In this document: in pieces, positions 50,825-61,815 of the stretch
Layout of the letters: each line of letters starts with the position of its first letter
How positions within the stretch are numbered: position 1 is the stretch's first letter
DNA from: Myxococcales bacterium
Lineage (GTDB): Bacteria; Myxococcota_A; UBA9042
Direction of reading: 5' to 3'
Assembly (NCBI GenBank): GCA_009692425.1
Contig: SHZF01000016.1
Coordinates: 1-64,000 of the forward strand
Length of the DNA: 64,000 nt
Position numbers and translations under genes: made by a program
Notes under the pieces: model-generated
What the model was told of the DNA's origin: nothing
The model's input: the letters and a program-made list of their open reading frames with translations, nothing else
Databases searched by the model: none

Positions 50825-53800
50825 ATGTTCGAGACAAACAAGCTGGCGGGGATTCTGGGGGCGACGCTGCTGGCGTCCGTCGCGTGTTCTGCGGAGCACA
50901 GCAACGGCGAAGTGGAGGAGCCCGAGGAGTGCGACGATGGCAACGCGGTCGACACCGACGCCTGCCGCAACGACGGCACCAAGGCGCGTTGCGGGGACGG
51001 CGTGCAGCGCAAGGACAAGGACTCGCTCGAAGAGTGCGACCTCGCCAGCAAGAACGACGACCATGGCGAGTGCACGAAGACCTGCAAGCTGAAGCGCTGC
51101 GGCGATGGGTTCGCGCAGCCTGGCGAGGAGTGCGAAGACGGCAACCTCGACAGCAACGACCTGTGCCTGCCGAACTGCAAGCTCGCAAAGTGCGGGGACG
51201 GCCAGTTCCGCGTCGGCGTCGAGGCCTGCGACGACGGCAACGCGGCGAACGACGACGGCTGTACGACGACGTGCAAGCTCGCCACCTGCGGCGACGCCTT
51301 CACCCAGCCGGGCGAGGCGTGCGACGACGGCAACACGTCAAACGGCGACACCTGCCTCACGACGTGCGTCAAGGCCTCGTGCGGCGACGGCGCGGTCAAC
51401 GTGCCCAACGGGGTCACCGACGCGTGCGACGACGGCAACAAGAATCCTTACGACGCCTGCACGAACGTGTGCGAGGTGGCCGTGTGCGGCGACAAGCTGG
51501 TGCGGCAGGGCGTCGAAGCGTGCGATGACGGCAACAAGGACGACACCGACGCGTGTACGACGGCGTGCAAGCTGCCGACCTGCGGCGACGGCTTCGTGCA
51601 AAAAGGGGAAGCGTGCGACGACGCCAACCAGGACACGCACGACAGCTGCCTGCCGACCTGCATCGTCGCGACTTGCGGCGACGCGGTCGTGCAACTTGCC
51701 GGAAACGCGTCAGAACAGTGCGACGACGGCAACCAGACGGGCAACGACGACTGCACGCCGGTGTGCAAGGCGAACGTGTGCGGCGACGGCTTCCTCTACG
51801 TGGGCGTCGAGGCCTGCGACGACGGCAACAAGGACGATGCCGACGGCTGCACGACGAAGTGCAAGGCCGCGACCTGCGGCGACGGCTTCGTGCAGAGCCC
51901 CGCGGGCGCCGGAGGGGCGTCAGAGGAGTGTGATGACGGCAACAAGTCGAACCAGGACGCGTGCCTGAACACGTGCCTCAAGGCGAAGTGCGGCGACGGC
52001 CAGAAGGGCCCGGGCGAAGGCTGCGACGACGGCAACGCCAACCAGAACGACGCGTGCACGAACGAGTGCAAGCTCGCGAAGTGCGGCGACGGCCTCGTGC
52101 AGCAGGGCGTCGAACTGTGCGACGACGGCAACGAGAAAGACGGCGACGGCTGCACGGCACAGTGCAAGCCGGCCAGTTGCGGCGACGCGCAGGTTCAGCC
52201 GGGCGAGCAGTGCGACGACGGCAACAAGTCGAACAACGACGAGTGCCTGAACACGTGCGTCAAGGCCGGGTGCGGCGACGGCTTCAAGGGCGCCGCCGAG
52301 CAGTGCGACGACGGCAACTCCAACAATCAGGACGCGTGCCTGAACGCGTGCCTGCTGGCGATATGCGGCGACGGCTTCGCGCGGACCGGTGTCGAACAGT
52401 GCGACGACGGCAACAAGAGCAACAACGACGCCTGCACGCTCGGCTGCAAGCTTGCGGCATGCGGCGACGGCTTCGTGCAGCCCGGCGAGCAGTGCGACGA
52501 CACGAACGCGAGCCCCTACGACGGCTGCCTGCCGACGTGCGTGCTGGCGACGTGCGGCGACGGCCTCGTGAACGCGCCGAAGGGCGTCACCGAGTCGTGC
52601 GACGACGGCAACCAGGACGACACCGACGCCTGCCTGAAGTCCTGCGTGCCCGCGAAGTGCGGCGACGGCGTGACGTGGAAGGGCAAGGAAGGCTGCGACG
52701 ACGCCGACAAGGACGACACCAACGGCTGCACTGGCGCCTGCGAGGTGGCCAAGTGCGGTGACGGCATCAAGCAGAAAGGCGAAGCCTGCGACGACGGCAA
52801 CAAGGACGAGACGGATGGCTGCCTCGGCTCGTGTGTCGGGGCGAGCTGCGGCGACGGGTTTGCCCAGAAAGGCAAGGAAGCCTGCGACGATGGCAACGCC
52901 GACGATACGGACGCCTGCCTGAAGACGTGCGAGTTGGCGAAGTGCGGCGACAGCGTCCTGCACATCGGTGTCGAGGCCTGCGACGACGGCAACCCCGACG
53001 ACACCGACGGCTGCACGAAGACGTGCAAGCTGGGCACGTGCGGCGACGGGATCGTGCAAAAGGGCGAGGACTGCGACGACGGCAATAACACGAACACCGA
53101 CAAGTGCCTGAACACGTGTATCAAGGCGTCGTGTGGCGACGGCTACCTGCTGGGCTCCGGCGGCGGGGCGACGCCGGAAGCGTGCGACGATGGCAACTTC
53201 TCCAACAGCGACGGCTGCCTCGATACGTGCGTCAAGGCGAAGTGCGGCGACGGCGTGGTGCAGGTCGGCGTCGAAGGCTGCGACGATGCCAATCCGACGC
53301 AGACCGACGGCTGCCTCAACACGTGCGTGGTGGCCAAGTGCGGCGACGGCGTCGTGAAAGCGGGCGTCGAGGGGTGCGACGATGGCAACACGGCGAACAC
53401 GGATGCCTGCCTCAACACGTGCGTCAAGGCGGCGTGCGGCGACGGCTTCGTCGAACCGACGGCCGAGAAGTGCGACGACGCCAACGCGTCGAATGGTGAC
53501 GCGTGCGTGGCGGACTGCCAACTCGCCAAGTGCGGCGATGGTTTCGTGCAGGCCGGCGCCGAGCCGTGCGACGACGGCAACCCCGACGACACCGACGCGT
53601 GCCTGAAGACGTGCAAGGTCGCCGTGTGCGGCGACGGCTTCGCCCAGGCTGGCGTCGAAGCGTGCGACGACGGCAACCAGGACACCGGAGACGCCTGCCT
53701 GCCGGGTTGCGTCGCAGCGTCGTGCAGCGACGGCTTCGTGTTTGCCGGCGCCGAGCAGTGCGACGACGGCAATCAGGTGTCGGGCGACTTCTGCGGGCCG

Positions 53801-54205
53801 AAGTGCGCCTTCGAGTGCAGCCTAGGCGACGCCCAGAAGCAGCTGGGCAAATCATGCTACGTCGGCTTCACGACGGCGCTGTCGTGGAGCCAGGCATCGG
53901 CAGCGTGCACGGTGCTCGGCGCGCACCTGGTCGCGGTGCAGTCCAAGGAAGAGAACGACGCGGTCAAGACACTGCTGGGCGCCCTCGGCTCGGCGTGGAT
54001 CGGCCTGACGGACCAGTTCTCCGAAGGCACGTTCGTGTGGCAGGTGGCCCCTTCGAAGTTCCTCGCCGCCCTGTTCACCGCGTGGGCCCAAACCCAGCCG
54101 GACAACGACCCGGACGGCGAAGCGGACTGCGCCGGCATCAGCGCGTCGGGCTGGAGCGACCACAAGTGCTCCGACAAGAAGGCCTATGTTTGCGAACATG
54201 ATTGA
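50825..54205 (+). CDS. Giant DUF4215 Cys-rich repeat lipoprotein with C-type lectin domain
   Basis: 1,126 residues from the ATG at 50825 (AGGAG about 11 bases upstream). A signal peptide ends LLASVAC, so Cys21 is the probable lipid site. From about residue 34 to 990 there are about 30 copies of the roughly 30-residue DUF4215/'Myxococcus cysteine-rich' repeat, with core CGDG...GVEACDDGN...DACxxxCxxAxC; this forms a rigid, disulfide-rich, probably Ca-binding rod. The last 130 residues are a C-type lectin fold: [32 protein letters not shown], then QPDN with a following Glu, and GWSDHKC...YVC. QPD is the galactose-type Ca/sugar motif. It overlaps the next gene by 8 bp. Confidence 0.9.
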   Translation: MFETNKLAGILGATLLASVACSAEHSNGEVEEPEECDDGNAVDTDACRNDGTKARCGDGVQRKDKDSLEECDLASKNDDHGECTKTCKLKRCGDGFAQPGEECEDGNLDSNDLCLPNCKLAKCGDGQFRVGVEACDDGNAANDDGCTTTCKLATCGDAFTQPGEACDDGNTSNGDTCLTTCVKASCGDGAVNVPNGVTDACDDGNKNPYDACTNVCEVAVCGDKLVRQGVEACDDGNKDDTDACTTACKLPTCGDGFVQKGEACDDANQDTHDSCLPTCIVATCGDAVVQLAGNASEQCDDGNQTGNDDCTPVCKANVCGDGFLYVGVEACDDGNKDDADGCTTKCKAATCGDGFVQSPAGAGGASEECDDGNKSNQDACLNTCLKAKCGDGQKGPGEGCDDGNANQNDACTNECKLAKCGDGLVQQGVELCDDGNEKDGDGCTAQCKPASCGDAQVQPGEQCDDGNKSNNDECLNTCVKAGCGDGFKGAAEQCDDGNSNNQDACLNACLLAICGDGFARTGVEQCDDGNKSNNDACTLGCKLAACGDGFVQPGEQCDDTNASPYDGCLPTCVLATCGDGLVNAPKGVTESCDDGNQDDTDACLKSCVPAKCGDGVTWKGKEGCDDADKDDTNGCTGACEVAKCGDGIKQKGEACDDGNKDETDGCLGSCVGASCGDGFAQKGKEACDDGNADDTDACLKTCELAKCGDSVLHIGVEACDDGNPDDTDGCTKTCKLGTCGDGIVQKGEDCDDGNNTNTDKCLNTCIKASCGDGYLLGSGGGATPEACDDGNFSNSDGCLDTCVKAKCGDGVVQVGVEGCDDANPTQTDGCLNTCVVAKCGDGVVKAGVEGCDDGNTANTDACLNTCVKAACGDGFVEPTAEKCDDANASNGDACVADCQLAKCGDGFVQAGAEPCDDGNPDDTDACLKTCKVAVCGDGFAQAGVEACDDGNQDTGDACLPGCVAASCSDGFVFAGAEQCDDGNQVSGDFCGPKCAFECSLGDAQKQLGKSCYVGFTTALSWSQASAACTVLGAHLVAVQSKEENDAVKTLLGALGSAWIGLTDQFSEGTFVWQVAPSKFLAALFTAWAQTQPDNDPDGEADCAGISASGWSDHKCSDKKAYVCEHD

Positions 54206-57200
54206 ACGCGCGCGCTTCGGATGCTTCGCGGTGACGGTTCTAACGCTGGCGGCGTGCAGCGAGCCGGACAAGGCCGTCGTCATCGGGTGCGGGACCGGGG
54301 TGATCGACCCTGGCGAGGCCTGCGACGACGGCAACCCCGACGACCACGACCTCTGCACCAACGCGTGCACGGTGGCCGCGTGCGGTGACGGTGTCGTCCG
54401 GTTGTTCGAGGGCGTCACGCCGCCTGCTGCCAAGGGCGCGCCGGCGTCGGCACCGTTCATCCCCGAGGGCTGCGACGACGCCGACCTCGACGACACCGAC
54501 GGGTGCACGGCAGCGTGCAATCCGGCGCGGTGCGGCGACGGCAAGGTCTGGAAGGACCACGAAGCCTGTGACGACGGCAACGCCAACGCTGCGGACGGGT
54601 GCAGCACGGCCTGCAAGCTGCCGACGTGCGGCGATGGCATCGTGCAAGCGGGCGAGGCCTGCGACGACGCCAACGCAGTCAACACCGACGCCTGCCGCTC
54701 GAACTGCCTCGTGGCCACGTGCGGCGATGCCGAAGTGCACGTGGGCACGGAAGCCTGCGACGACGGCAATCCCGAGCCCGGCGATGCCTGCACGAACGGT
54801 TGCCAACTGGCGGCGTGCGGCGACGGCATCGTGCGGCTCGGCGTCGAGGCGTGCGACGACAAGAACCTGATCGACAACGACGGCTGCACGAACACGTGCA
54901 AGCTGCCGACTTGCGGCGACGGCCTGGTGCAGAAGGGCGAGGCGTGCGACGACGCCAACGCGAACCCGAACGACGCCTGTCTGCCCGCGTGCGTGGTGCC
55001 ACGCTGCGGCGATGGCGTGGTCCAGACGGGTGTCGAAGCGTGCGACGACGGCAACCTCGTCGATACTGACGCGTGCCGGGCCTCGTGCCAGAAGGCAACG
55101 TGTGGCGACGGCGTTGTGCTGGCCGGCGTCGAAGCCTGCGACGATGGCGACAAGGACGACACGGACGGGTGCACGGCCCAGTGCAAAGAACCGTCGTGCG
55201 GCGACGGCGCGGTGCAGAAGGGCGAGGCATGCGACGACGGCAACGTGTCCGACGCCGACGGTTGCCTGTCGACGTGCTTGGCCGCCTCGTGCGGCGACGG
55301 TGTGTTGAACGTGCCCAGCGGGGCCAAGGAGACGTGCGACGACGGCAATGCGAGCGCGAACGACGCCTGCAAGCCGAATTGCACGGCGAACACGTGCGGC
55401 GACGGCATCGTGCTTGTCGGAGTTGAAGCGTGCGACGACGGCAACAAGGACGACGGCGACGGCTGCACGCATGAGTGCAAGCTGGCGACCTGCGGTGACG
55501 GCCTCGTGCAGCAGGGCGAAGCGTGCGACGACGGCAATGCCAACGACGGCGACGCGTGCCTCTCGACGTGCGTGAGTTCGAACTGCGGCGACGGCGTCGT
55601 GAACGCATCGAACGGCACGCCCCCGGTCGGACCGGCGGAAGCGTGCGATGACGCGAATGCCGACGATTCCGACGCGTGCCTTTCGATCTGCCAGCCGGCC
55701 AAGTGTGGCGACGGCATTCTGTGGGCCGGCGTCGAGGCATGCGACGACGGCAACGGCAACGACAACGACGCCTGCTCGAACTCGTGCAAGCCGGCTGGCT
55801 GCGGCGACGCCAAGCTTCAGCCCGGCGAGCAGTGTGACGACGGCAACCTCGACGCCGGCGACGCCTGCACGAACAGTTGCCTGACCGCGCTGTGCGGCGA
55901 CGGCGTGGTCGGCGCGCCTAACGGTGCCACGGAGCAGTGCGACGATGGCAACGCCGAACCCAGCGACGCGTGCACCGCAGGCTGCAAGATTGCGGTGTGC
56001 GGCGACAAGGTCCTCTACGTCGGCGTCGAGGCCTGCGACGACGGCAATGGCGACGACACCGACGGCTGCACGAAGGGCTGCAAGCTCGCCACATGCGGCG
56101 ACAATGTCGTGCAGAAGGCGGGTGCAGCCGGCGGCGCGTCCGAGGCGTGCGACGACGGCAACCTATCAGACGCCGACGCGTGCCTGTCAACCTGCGTGCT
56201 GGCCAGTTGCGGCGACGGCAAGGTGCTCGCGGGCGGCGAGACGTGCGACGACGGCAACGGCAACCCCAACGACGCGTGCAAGAACGATTGCAGCGCGGCG
56301 CAATGTGGCGACGGCGTCCTCTGGGCCGGCAAGGAAGCGTGCGACGACGGGAACACGAAGGGCGGCGACGCCTGCAGCGCGACATGTACGCTGCCCGCGT
56401 GCGGCAACGGCAAGCTCGACATTGGCGAGGGCTGCGATGACGGCAACAAGTCGAACGCCGATGCGTGCCTGACCACCTGCCAGAAGGCGAGCTGCGGCGA
56501 TGGCTTCGTGCAACTCCAGGGCGGAGCGACCGAGGCGTGCGACGATGGCAACACGAACGCCACCGACGCCTGCCGCTCGGACTGCAAGGCCGCAACGTGC
56601 GGCGACGGCGTCGTGTGGCTGGGCCAGGAGGCGTGTGACGACGGCAACGGCAAGGAAGGCGACGGCTGCTCCGCGCAATGCACGCTGCCTGCGTGCGGTG
56701 ACGGGCTCGTGCAGGCGGGCGAGGGCTGCGACGACGGCAACGCGTCCAACGCCGACGCGTGCCTCAAGACGTGTCAGGTGGCGCAGTGCGGCGATGGGTT
56801 CCTGTGGCAAGGCAAGGAGAACTGTGACGACGCGAACCTCGTGCCAGGCGACGGCTGCTCGCCCCTGTGCCAAGGCGGCGTGTGCGGCGACGGCGTGCTC
56901 GACCCCGGCGAGACCTGCGACGACGCCAACGTCGCGAATACGGACGGCTGCCTGTCGACGTGCACACCTGCCAGTTGCGGCGACAGCTTCGTCCAGGCCG
57001 GCAAGGAGTCGTGCGACGACGGCAACCTGTCGAACCAGGACGCGTGCCTCGTCGGCTGCAAGGCTGCCACGTGCGGCGATGGCGTCGTGCACGTCGGCGT
57101 CGAGCCGTGCGACGACGGCAACGCGGTGCAGACCGACGCCTGCCTGACCGGCTGCAAGAAGGCGTTCTGCGGCGACGGCGTCAAGTGGGCCGGCGTCGAG

Positions 57201-57240
57201 GCGTGCGACGACGCAAACTCCGACAACACCGACGGCTGCC
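50915..57240 (+). repeat. About 60 tandem DUF4215-coding repeats across two genes
   Basis: A degenerate 85-110-bp unit recurs through both lipoprotein genes, anchored by TGCGACGACGGCAAC (Cys-Asp-Asp-Gly-Asn) and a TGCGGCGACGG core (Cys-Gly-Asp-Gly). Roughly 30 copies occur in each gene. Copies differ at the codon and residue level, so the array looks old, not freshly amplified. It also produces long open frames in other phases. Confidence 0.85.
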
Positions 57241-60128
57241 TGATCGACTGCAGCGTGTTCGACCCGTGCCAGACGTTGGCGGTGAATGCCGTCGTGCCCG
57301 CCGCTGCGTGCTTTGGGGCCGTGCCCGCGCAGATCAAGCTGCTGGGTTCCGGCTTCCTGCTCCTGGGCGGCAAGAAGCCCAAGGTCGAGATCGACGGCGC
57401 CAAGGTCGATGTGACGGTCGGCGGCTCATGCGAAGTCGTCGCGTTCGGCGCGGCCCAGCGTTGCAGCGAGCTGACGCTTTCGCCTGCGCCGACGAGCCTG
57501 GGCAACCACAAGATCGTCATCGAGAATCCGAGCGACAAGGGTTGCCCGGCCCAAGCGACGTTCTCCGTCGGGCCGCCGCCGACTGTCACCACGGTCCAGC
57601 CCGCCGCGACCTGTGAAGGCACGGTGTCGCTGACCCTTGGCGGCGCCAACTTCCTCACCGGCACTACGGTCACGCTCGGCACGGCAAAGGCGGCCTCGAC
57701 GAGCGTGACGTCGGCCACCCAGCTCGAAGCGACGTGGAACGGCGTCGCGCCTGGGACCTACAGCGTGTCGGTCTCCAACGGCCCCGGTTGCGGCACCACC
57801 AAGTTCAATGCCGCGACCATCAAGGCCAAGCCCTTGGTGTTTTTCGCGGACCCGCCGGTCGTGTTCCAGCCGCTCGCTCTGCCGCTCACGGTGTGGGGCT
57901 CCGGCTTCGGCGACGGTTCGGCGAAGGGCAAGCCCGTGGCCGCTGCGGTGCGCAACCAGGGCACTGGCGTGACGACGAGCGTCGCCTTCAGCTACAACCC
58001 GGCCAAGCCCCAGACGCTCACGGTCCAACTGCCGGCCGCGCCGAAGCTGTTGGCCGCGGGCACGTACGAAATCCTCATCGACGACAACTACACGTGCGCC
58101 GTGACGCTGGCCGGCGCGTTCGTGATCAGCGCGACACAGACGGTTCAGCTCGGGCTCGTCGATCCGCCGTTCGGCAAGCAGGGCACGGCCACCGCGCTGA
58201 CCCTGCGCACGGCGGCGAGCCCGCCGGTCGGCTCCAAGTCGCTGCAAAATGGGATGCGGGTGTGGCTGCGCAGCGCCGACGGCAATACGATCGTCGCAGC
58301 GAGCAGCGTCGGCTTCGTCAGCGGCCAGTTGGCGACGCTGCTGGCACCGGCCAGCCTCGCAGTCGGCGCGTGGGACGTCATCGTCGCCAACCCCGACGGC
58401 TCGATTGGCGTGCTGCTGGCCGGGTTCACGGTGACGGCGGCGGGGCCACCGGTCATCGAGACGATTGCGCCCGGCTCGGTGCCGAGCGGCGCTGCGTCGG
58501 TCACGGTGCTGGGCAGCGGCTTCTCCGCGCAGGCCACCGTGACCCTGGCGTGCACCGATGCGGCCGGTGTGACATCGAGCGTGACGCCCGCGCTCGTCGG
58601 CGCGCCGACCGCGCAGGCCATCAAATTCAACACACCCGGAACGCTGGCGGCGGGGACATCGTGCGTCGTGCGCGTCAACCACCCGGACGCCACGTGGGCT
58701 GAATTTGCCGCACTCGGCGTGACGGCACCGTCGGAGAACCTGGCGGCGTTCACGAGCACCGGCGTGGCATTCCAGCAGGGGCGCCGCGCGCTCCAGTTGG
58801 TGTCGCTGCGGGCGACGACGGCCGCGCGCTTCCTGTACGCCATCGGTGGCGACACCGGCACGGAGTCCGGCGCGCTGGCGAGCCTCGAGGTGGCCCAGGT
58901 CGACAACGTCGGCAAGCTCTCGGCGTGGCGCACGCTGCCGACGCCGCTGCCGGTCGCCCGCACGCTGCACGCCGCGGTGGCTGTCGGCCGCTCGCTCTAC
59001 GTCATCGGTGGCAATGGTGGTGCGGGGGCGGTCGCGACCACGCTGCGCGCCCACGTGCTCGACCCGGGCGACGCCCCGCAGTTCACGGGCGCCGACGTCG
59101 CGGTGGGCAGCGGCGTGACTGCGGGCCTGTGGACGTACCGGGTGGCTGCGCGCATGGCCGCTTCGAACGCTGCCAATCCCAACGGCCTGACGCTGCCGTC
59201 CGAGCCCTTCTCGCTGCGCGTGCCGGCCGGCTTGCAACTGAGCCCGACGCTGCAGTGGGCCCCGGTGACGGGCGCGGCCAAGTACGCCATCTATCGCACT
59301 GCGACCGCCGACCAGACTGCAGCAGACTGCAAGCTCGTCTTCGAAGTCGATGGCACAGACTCCAGTTGGACCGACACGAACGTGCCCGCGTCCGGTGCCG
59401 CCCCACGCCAGCTCGGTGACCTGTCGTCGTGGACGTCGCTCGACAGCCTGCCCGAGGCCCGCGAAGGGCTGGCCGCCGTCAGTGCGCGCGACCCGGCCGC
59501 CGGCGCTACGTGGCATGTGTTCGTAGGCGGTGGCCGATCGACGGGCAACGCCCTGCCGGTCAAGCTCGTACGCCTGACCGTGACCGTGGGCAGCGGCGGC
59601 AAGACCACCGAAGGCACGTGGACCACGTCCGGCCTGCCGTCGTTGGTCTCTGGCCGTTGGCAACTCGGCGCCATGCGCGTCGACAGTACGGTGACGACGC
59701 GCGTGACGTCGGCAAACGAGCAATGGGTCTACTTCACGCCGGGCCTCGCGGGCAACGGCCCCGATGCCAACCTCGAAGCGGGCTCCGTCGGTGCCGGCGG
59801 CACGCTGGGCACACTGGCGAAGCTCGACTCCTCGTGGTCAGGCAAGGCGGGCGCGGGCGTCGTCGCGGCGGCAAACCAGCTGTTCGTGTTCGGCGGCGAT
59901 GCGGCGGCCCCGTCCAAGGGCGGCGTCTCCGGCCAACTATGCGGTCCCGGCCAGACCTGTGCGAAAAGCGCCGGGCTGCCGCAGGTCCAGAACTTCAACG
60001 GCGGCATCACGCTCGCGACCGACCGCTACCTGTTCGGGATGTGTGTCGAGGCGGGCCGCATCTTCGCTGGCGGCGGCAAGGGCACGGCGTCGGGCGTCCT
60101 GGCCACGGTGGAGTCGACGCTGTGGTAG
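54198..60128 (+). CDS. Giant DUF4215 lipoprotein with IPT/TIG and Kelch-like domains
   Basis: 1,976 residues from the ATG at 54198 (overlapping the previous stop, ATGATTGA); an ATG at 54186 is an alternative. The signal peptide [20 protein letters not shown] has a textbook lipobox. About 30 DUF4215 repeats fill residues ~35-1020. Then come several IPT/TIG-like immunoglobulin folds (for example VKLLGSGF-type turns as [51 protein letters not shown]) to about 1510. The rest contains Kelch-like blades ([48 protein letters not shown]) with an inserted fibronectin-III-like segment ending [11 protein letters not shown]. It is probably a long cell-surface rod ending in an adhesive propeller, acting with the lectin protein. 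Confidence 0.9.
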   Translation: MIERARFGCFAVTVLTLAACSEPDKAVVIGCGTGVIDPGEACDDGNPDDHDLCTNACTVAACGDGVVRLFEGVTPPAAKGAPASAPFIPEGCDDADLDDTDGCTAACNPARCGDGKVWKDHEACDDGNANAADGCSTACKLPTCGDGIVQAGEACDDANAVNTDACRSNCLVATCGDAEVHVGTEACDDGNPEPGDACTNGCQLAACGDGIVRLGVEACDDKNLIDNDGCTNTCKLPTCGDGLVQKGEACDDANANPNDACLPACVVPRCGDGVVQTGVEACDDGNLVDTDACRASCQKATCGDGVVLAGVEACDDGDKDDTDGCTAQCKEPSCGDGAVQKGEACDDGNVSDADGCLSTCLAASCGDGVLNVPSGAKETCDDGNASANDACKPNCTANTCGDGIVLVGVEACDDGNKDDGDGCTHECKLATCGDGLVQQGEACDDGNANDGDACLSTCVSSNCGDGVVNASNGTPPVGPAEACDDANADDSDACLSICQPAKCGDGILWAGVEACDDGNGNDNDACSNSCKPAGCGDAKLQPGEQCDDGNLDAGDACTNSCLTALCGDGVVGAPNGATEQCDDGNAEPSDACTAGCKIAVCGDKVLYVGVEACDDGNGDDTDGCTKGCKLATCGDNVVQKAGAAGGASEACDDGNLSDADACLSTCVLASCGDGKVLAGGETCDDGNGNPNDACKNDCSAAQCGDGVLWAGKEACDDGNTKGGDACSATCTLPACGNGKLDIGEGCDDGNKSNADACLTTCQKASCGDGFVQLQGGATEACDDGNTNATDACRSDCKAATCGDGVVWLGQEACDDGNGKEGDGCSAQCTLPACGDGLVQAGEGCDDGNASNADACLKTCQVAQCGDGFLWQGKENCDDANLVPGDGCSPLCQGGVCGDGVLDPGETCDDANVANTDGCLSTCTPASCGDSFVQAGKESCDDGNLSNQDACLVGCKAATCGDGVVHVGVEPCDDGNAVQTDACLTGCKKAFCGDGVKWAGVEACDDANSDNTDGCLIDCSVFDPCQTLAVNAVVPAAACFGAVPAQIKLLGSGFLLLGGKKPKVEIDGAKVDVTVGGSCEVVAFGAAQRCSELTLSPAPTSLGNHKIVIENPSDKGCPAQATFSVGPPPTVTTVQPAATCEGTVSLTLGGANFLTGTTVTLGTAKAASTSVTSATQLEATWNGVAPGTYSVSVSNGPGCGTTKFNAATIKAKPLVFFADPPVVFQPLALPLTVWGSGFGDGSAKGKPVAAAVRNQGTGVTTSVAFSYNPAKPQTLTVQLPAAPKLLAAGTYEILIDDNYTCAVTLAGAFVISATQTVQLGLVDPPFGKQGTATALTLRTAASPPVGSKSLQNGMRVWLRSADGNTIVAASSVGFVSGQLATLLAPASLAVGAWDVIVANPDGSIGVLLAGFTVTAAGPPVIETIAPGSVPSGAASVTVLGSGFSAQATVTLACTDAAGVTSSVTPALVGAPTAQAIKFNTPGTLAAGTSCVVRVNHPDATWAEFAALGVTAPSENLAAFTSTGVAFQQGRRALQLVSLRATTAARFLYAIGGDTGTESGALASLEVAQVDNVGKLSAWRTLPTPLPVARTLHAAVAVGRSLYVIGGNGGAGAVATTLRAHVLDPGDAPQFTGADVAVGSGVTAGLWTYRVAARMAASNAANPNGLTLPSEPFSLRVPAGLQLSPTLQWAPVTGAAKYAIYRTATADQTAADCKLVFEVDGTDSSWTDTNVPASGAAPRQLGDLSSWTSLDSLPEAREGLAAVSARDPAAGATWHVFVGGGRSTGNALPVKLVRLTVTVGSGGKTTEGTWTTSGLPSLVSGRWQLGAMRVDSTVTTRVTSANEQWVYFTPGLAGNGPDANLEAGSVGAGGTLGTLAKLDSSWSGKAGAGVVAAANQLFVFGGDAAAPSKGGVSGQLCGPGQTCAKSAGLPQVQNFNGGITLATDRYLFGMCVEAGRIFAGGGKGTASGVLATVESTLW

Positions 60129-60176
60129 CCCGCCGCGGTCGGGCGTCCTGATCTGCGTCGCTCGCGCGGCTGCCTG

Positions 60177-61784
60177 CTACTTGCGGTGGGCCAACCGCGC
60201 CTGCGCCTGATTCGCCACATGCAGCGTCGCGGCCCGGGTGCGCACGCTGGCGGCCGACCGCGTCGCGACCCCGATGGCCCGTTCCGGCAGGGCGCCCAGC
60301 ACCAGGATGGCCGCCGCCGTCGCCCCCATCGCCCACGTCAAGCCGGTCTCGCGTATGTAGACGTGCTCCCCATTCTTGCCGTCTGTGCGCTTGCCTTCGG
60401 GCCGCATGTAGATGTGCACGGTGATGCGCAGGTAGTAGTAGGCGCTCACCACCGAGTTCAGCACCAGGATCACGATGTGAGGTAGGTACGCGCCGCCATC
60501 GACCGCCAGCACCTCACGAATCAGCACGAGCTTGCCGAAGAAGCCGAGCGTCGGCGGCACGCCGGCCAGGCTGATCATTGACAGCGCCAGCACCGCGCCA
60601 GCGAGCGGGTGGCGGCGGCCGAGACCGAGCAGTTGGGTCGGCCCCGTCAGTTCTTCGCCAGCGTGGCCGAGTGCGGTCAGCGCCGCAAAGGCCGCCAGCG
60701 ACGCCAGCGCGTAGCCGAGGAGGTAGAACGGCACGGCGGCGCCCGGGGTCAGGAAGCCGCTCAACGTCGCATCGGGGCTCGCCGCCACCATGCCGAGCAG
60801 CAGGTAGCCGGCGTGCGCCACGGCCGAATACGCCAACATCCGCTTGGCGCTCAGTTGGGTCAGCGCGAACAGGTTGCCGACCGTCATCGTGATGACGGCC
60901 GTCGTCGCGAGCACCTTGGGCAGCGGCACGTGGAGCAGTGCCGCGCCGGGGCCTTGCAGCGCGCCGTACACGACCTTCAGGAACGCGGCGAACGCGACGG
61001 CCTTGACGCCCGCCGACATGAAGCCCGTGATCGGCGTCGGCGCGCCCTCGTACGCGTCCGGCGCCCACATGTGGAACGGCACGGCCGCGACCTTGACCAG
61101 GAACGCGGCTGCCACGAGCGTGACCCCCAGGCTCAGCCACAGGTCGTCGCCGGGCCGCGGGTTTTGCAACGCGCGCTGGATTTCGACGAACGTGGTGCCA
61201 CCCGACAGGCCGAACAGGAACGCCGCGCCGTACAGGAACACCGCAGACGCCACCGAGCCGACGATGAAGTACTTCATGCCCGCTTCGACAGACGCCGCGC
61301 TCGACCGCTTGAACGCGACCAGCACGTAGACCGAGAGCGACATGATTTCGAGCGAAAGGAACATCGTCAGCAAGCTCTCGGCCGACACCATCGCGCCCAT
61401 GCCGAACACCGCGAACGACACGAGTGCATAGTATTCGCCGTACGCCATGCCCTGCTCTTCGAGATAGCGCGGGCTCGTCAAGTGGGCCACCGCGCCGCAC
61501 AGGCACACGAGCGCGACGAAGAACAGCGACAGCTTCGAGGCTGAGATGTGCAGCGCAAACGCGACGGTGCGCATCTCGTGCGGCCCGGTTTTCCACAGCA
61601 GCGCGGCGACGGCCAGGGCGCCCAGACATGCCGCTGCATTGAAGGGACCCCAGAACCGCCGCGATGTGCTGAGGGCTGGCAGGGATGTGCCGTGGGCCGG
61701 CAGGAACGGGTCGGCGACGAGCGTGAAAAGCGCCGCCAGCAGCACGACGAACAGGGGCGTCAACAGCGCAAGGTCATGAAGCAT
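60177..61784 (-). CDS. nuoN: NADH-quinone oxidoreductase subunit N (NuoN)
   Basis: 535 residues from the ATG at 61784 (MLHDLALLTPLFVVLLA), with an AAGGAA site upstream. It is a polytopic antiporter-like subunit: the conserved SLEIMSLSVYVLVAF (quinone/proton path Glu), FKVAAVPFHMWAPDAYEGAPTPITGFMS-type loop (here VKVAAVPFHMW), FALTQLSAKRMLAYSAVAHAGYLLLG, and SLAGVPPTLGFFGKL are NuoN hallmarks. It pumps protons in complex I in the inner membrane. Last gene of the L-M-N order on this strand; an Ala/Arg-rich tail follows the last helix. Confidence 0.96.
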   Translation of the reverse strand: MLHDLALLTPLFVVLLAALFTLVADPFLPAHGTSLPALSTSRRFWGPFNAAACLGALAVAALLWKTGPHEMRTVAFALHISASKLSLFFVALVCLCGAVAHLTSPRYLEEQGMAYGEYYALVSFAVFGMGAMVSAESLLTMFLSLEIMSLSVYVLVAFKRSSAASVEAGMKYFIVGSVASAVFLYGAAFLFGLSGGTTFVEIQRALQNPRPGDDLWLSLGVTLVAAAFLVKVAAVPFHMWAPDAYEGAPTPITGFMSAGVKAVAFAAFLKVVYGALQGPGAALLHVPLPKVLATTAVITMTVGNLFALTQLSAKRMLAYSAVAHAGYLLLGMVAASPDATLSGFLTPGAAVPFYLLGYALASLAAFAALTALGHAGEELTGPTQLLGLGRRHPLAGAVLALSMISLAGVPPTLGFFGKLVLIREVLAVDGGAYLPHIVILVLNSVVSAYYYLRITVHIYMRPEGKRTDGKNGEHVYIRETGLTWAMGATAAAILVLGALPERAIGVATRSAASVRTRAATLHVANQAQARLAHRK

Positions 61785-61815
61785 CGCGGCTTTCCTTCGT
61801 CGGTCGCAGCGGCCG

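Noticed and set aside
51920-55813. Long minus-strand frames across the Cys-rich repeats
   Set aside because: Periodic shadow of the repeat DNA; translations are simple alternations of the same few residues.
50915-57240. Regularly spaced repeats as a possible CRISPR array
   Set aside because: The repeats are in frame, degenerate and encode DUF4215 units; the 'spacers' are coding and no cas gene is near.
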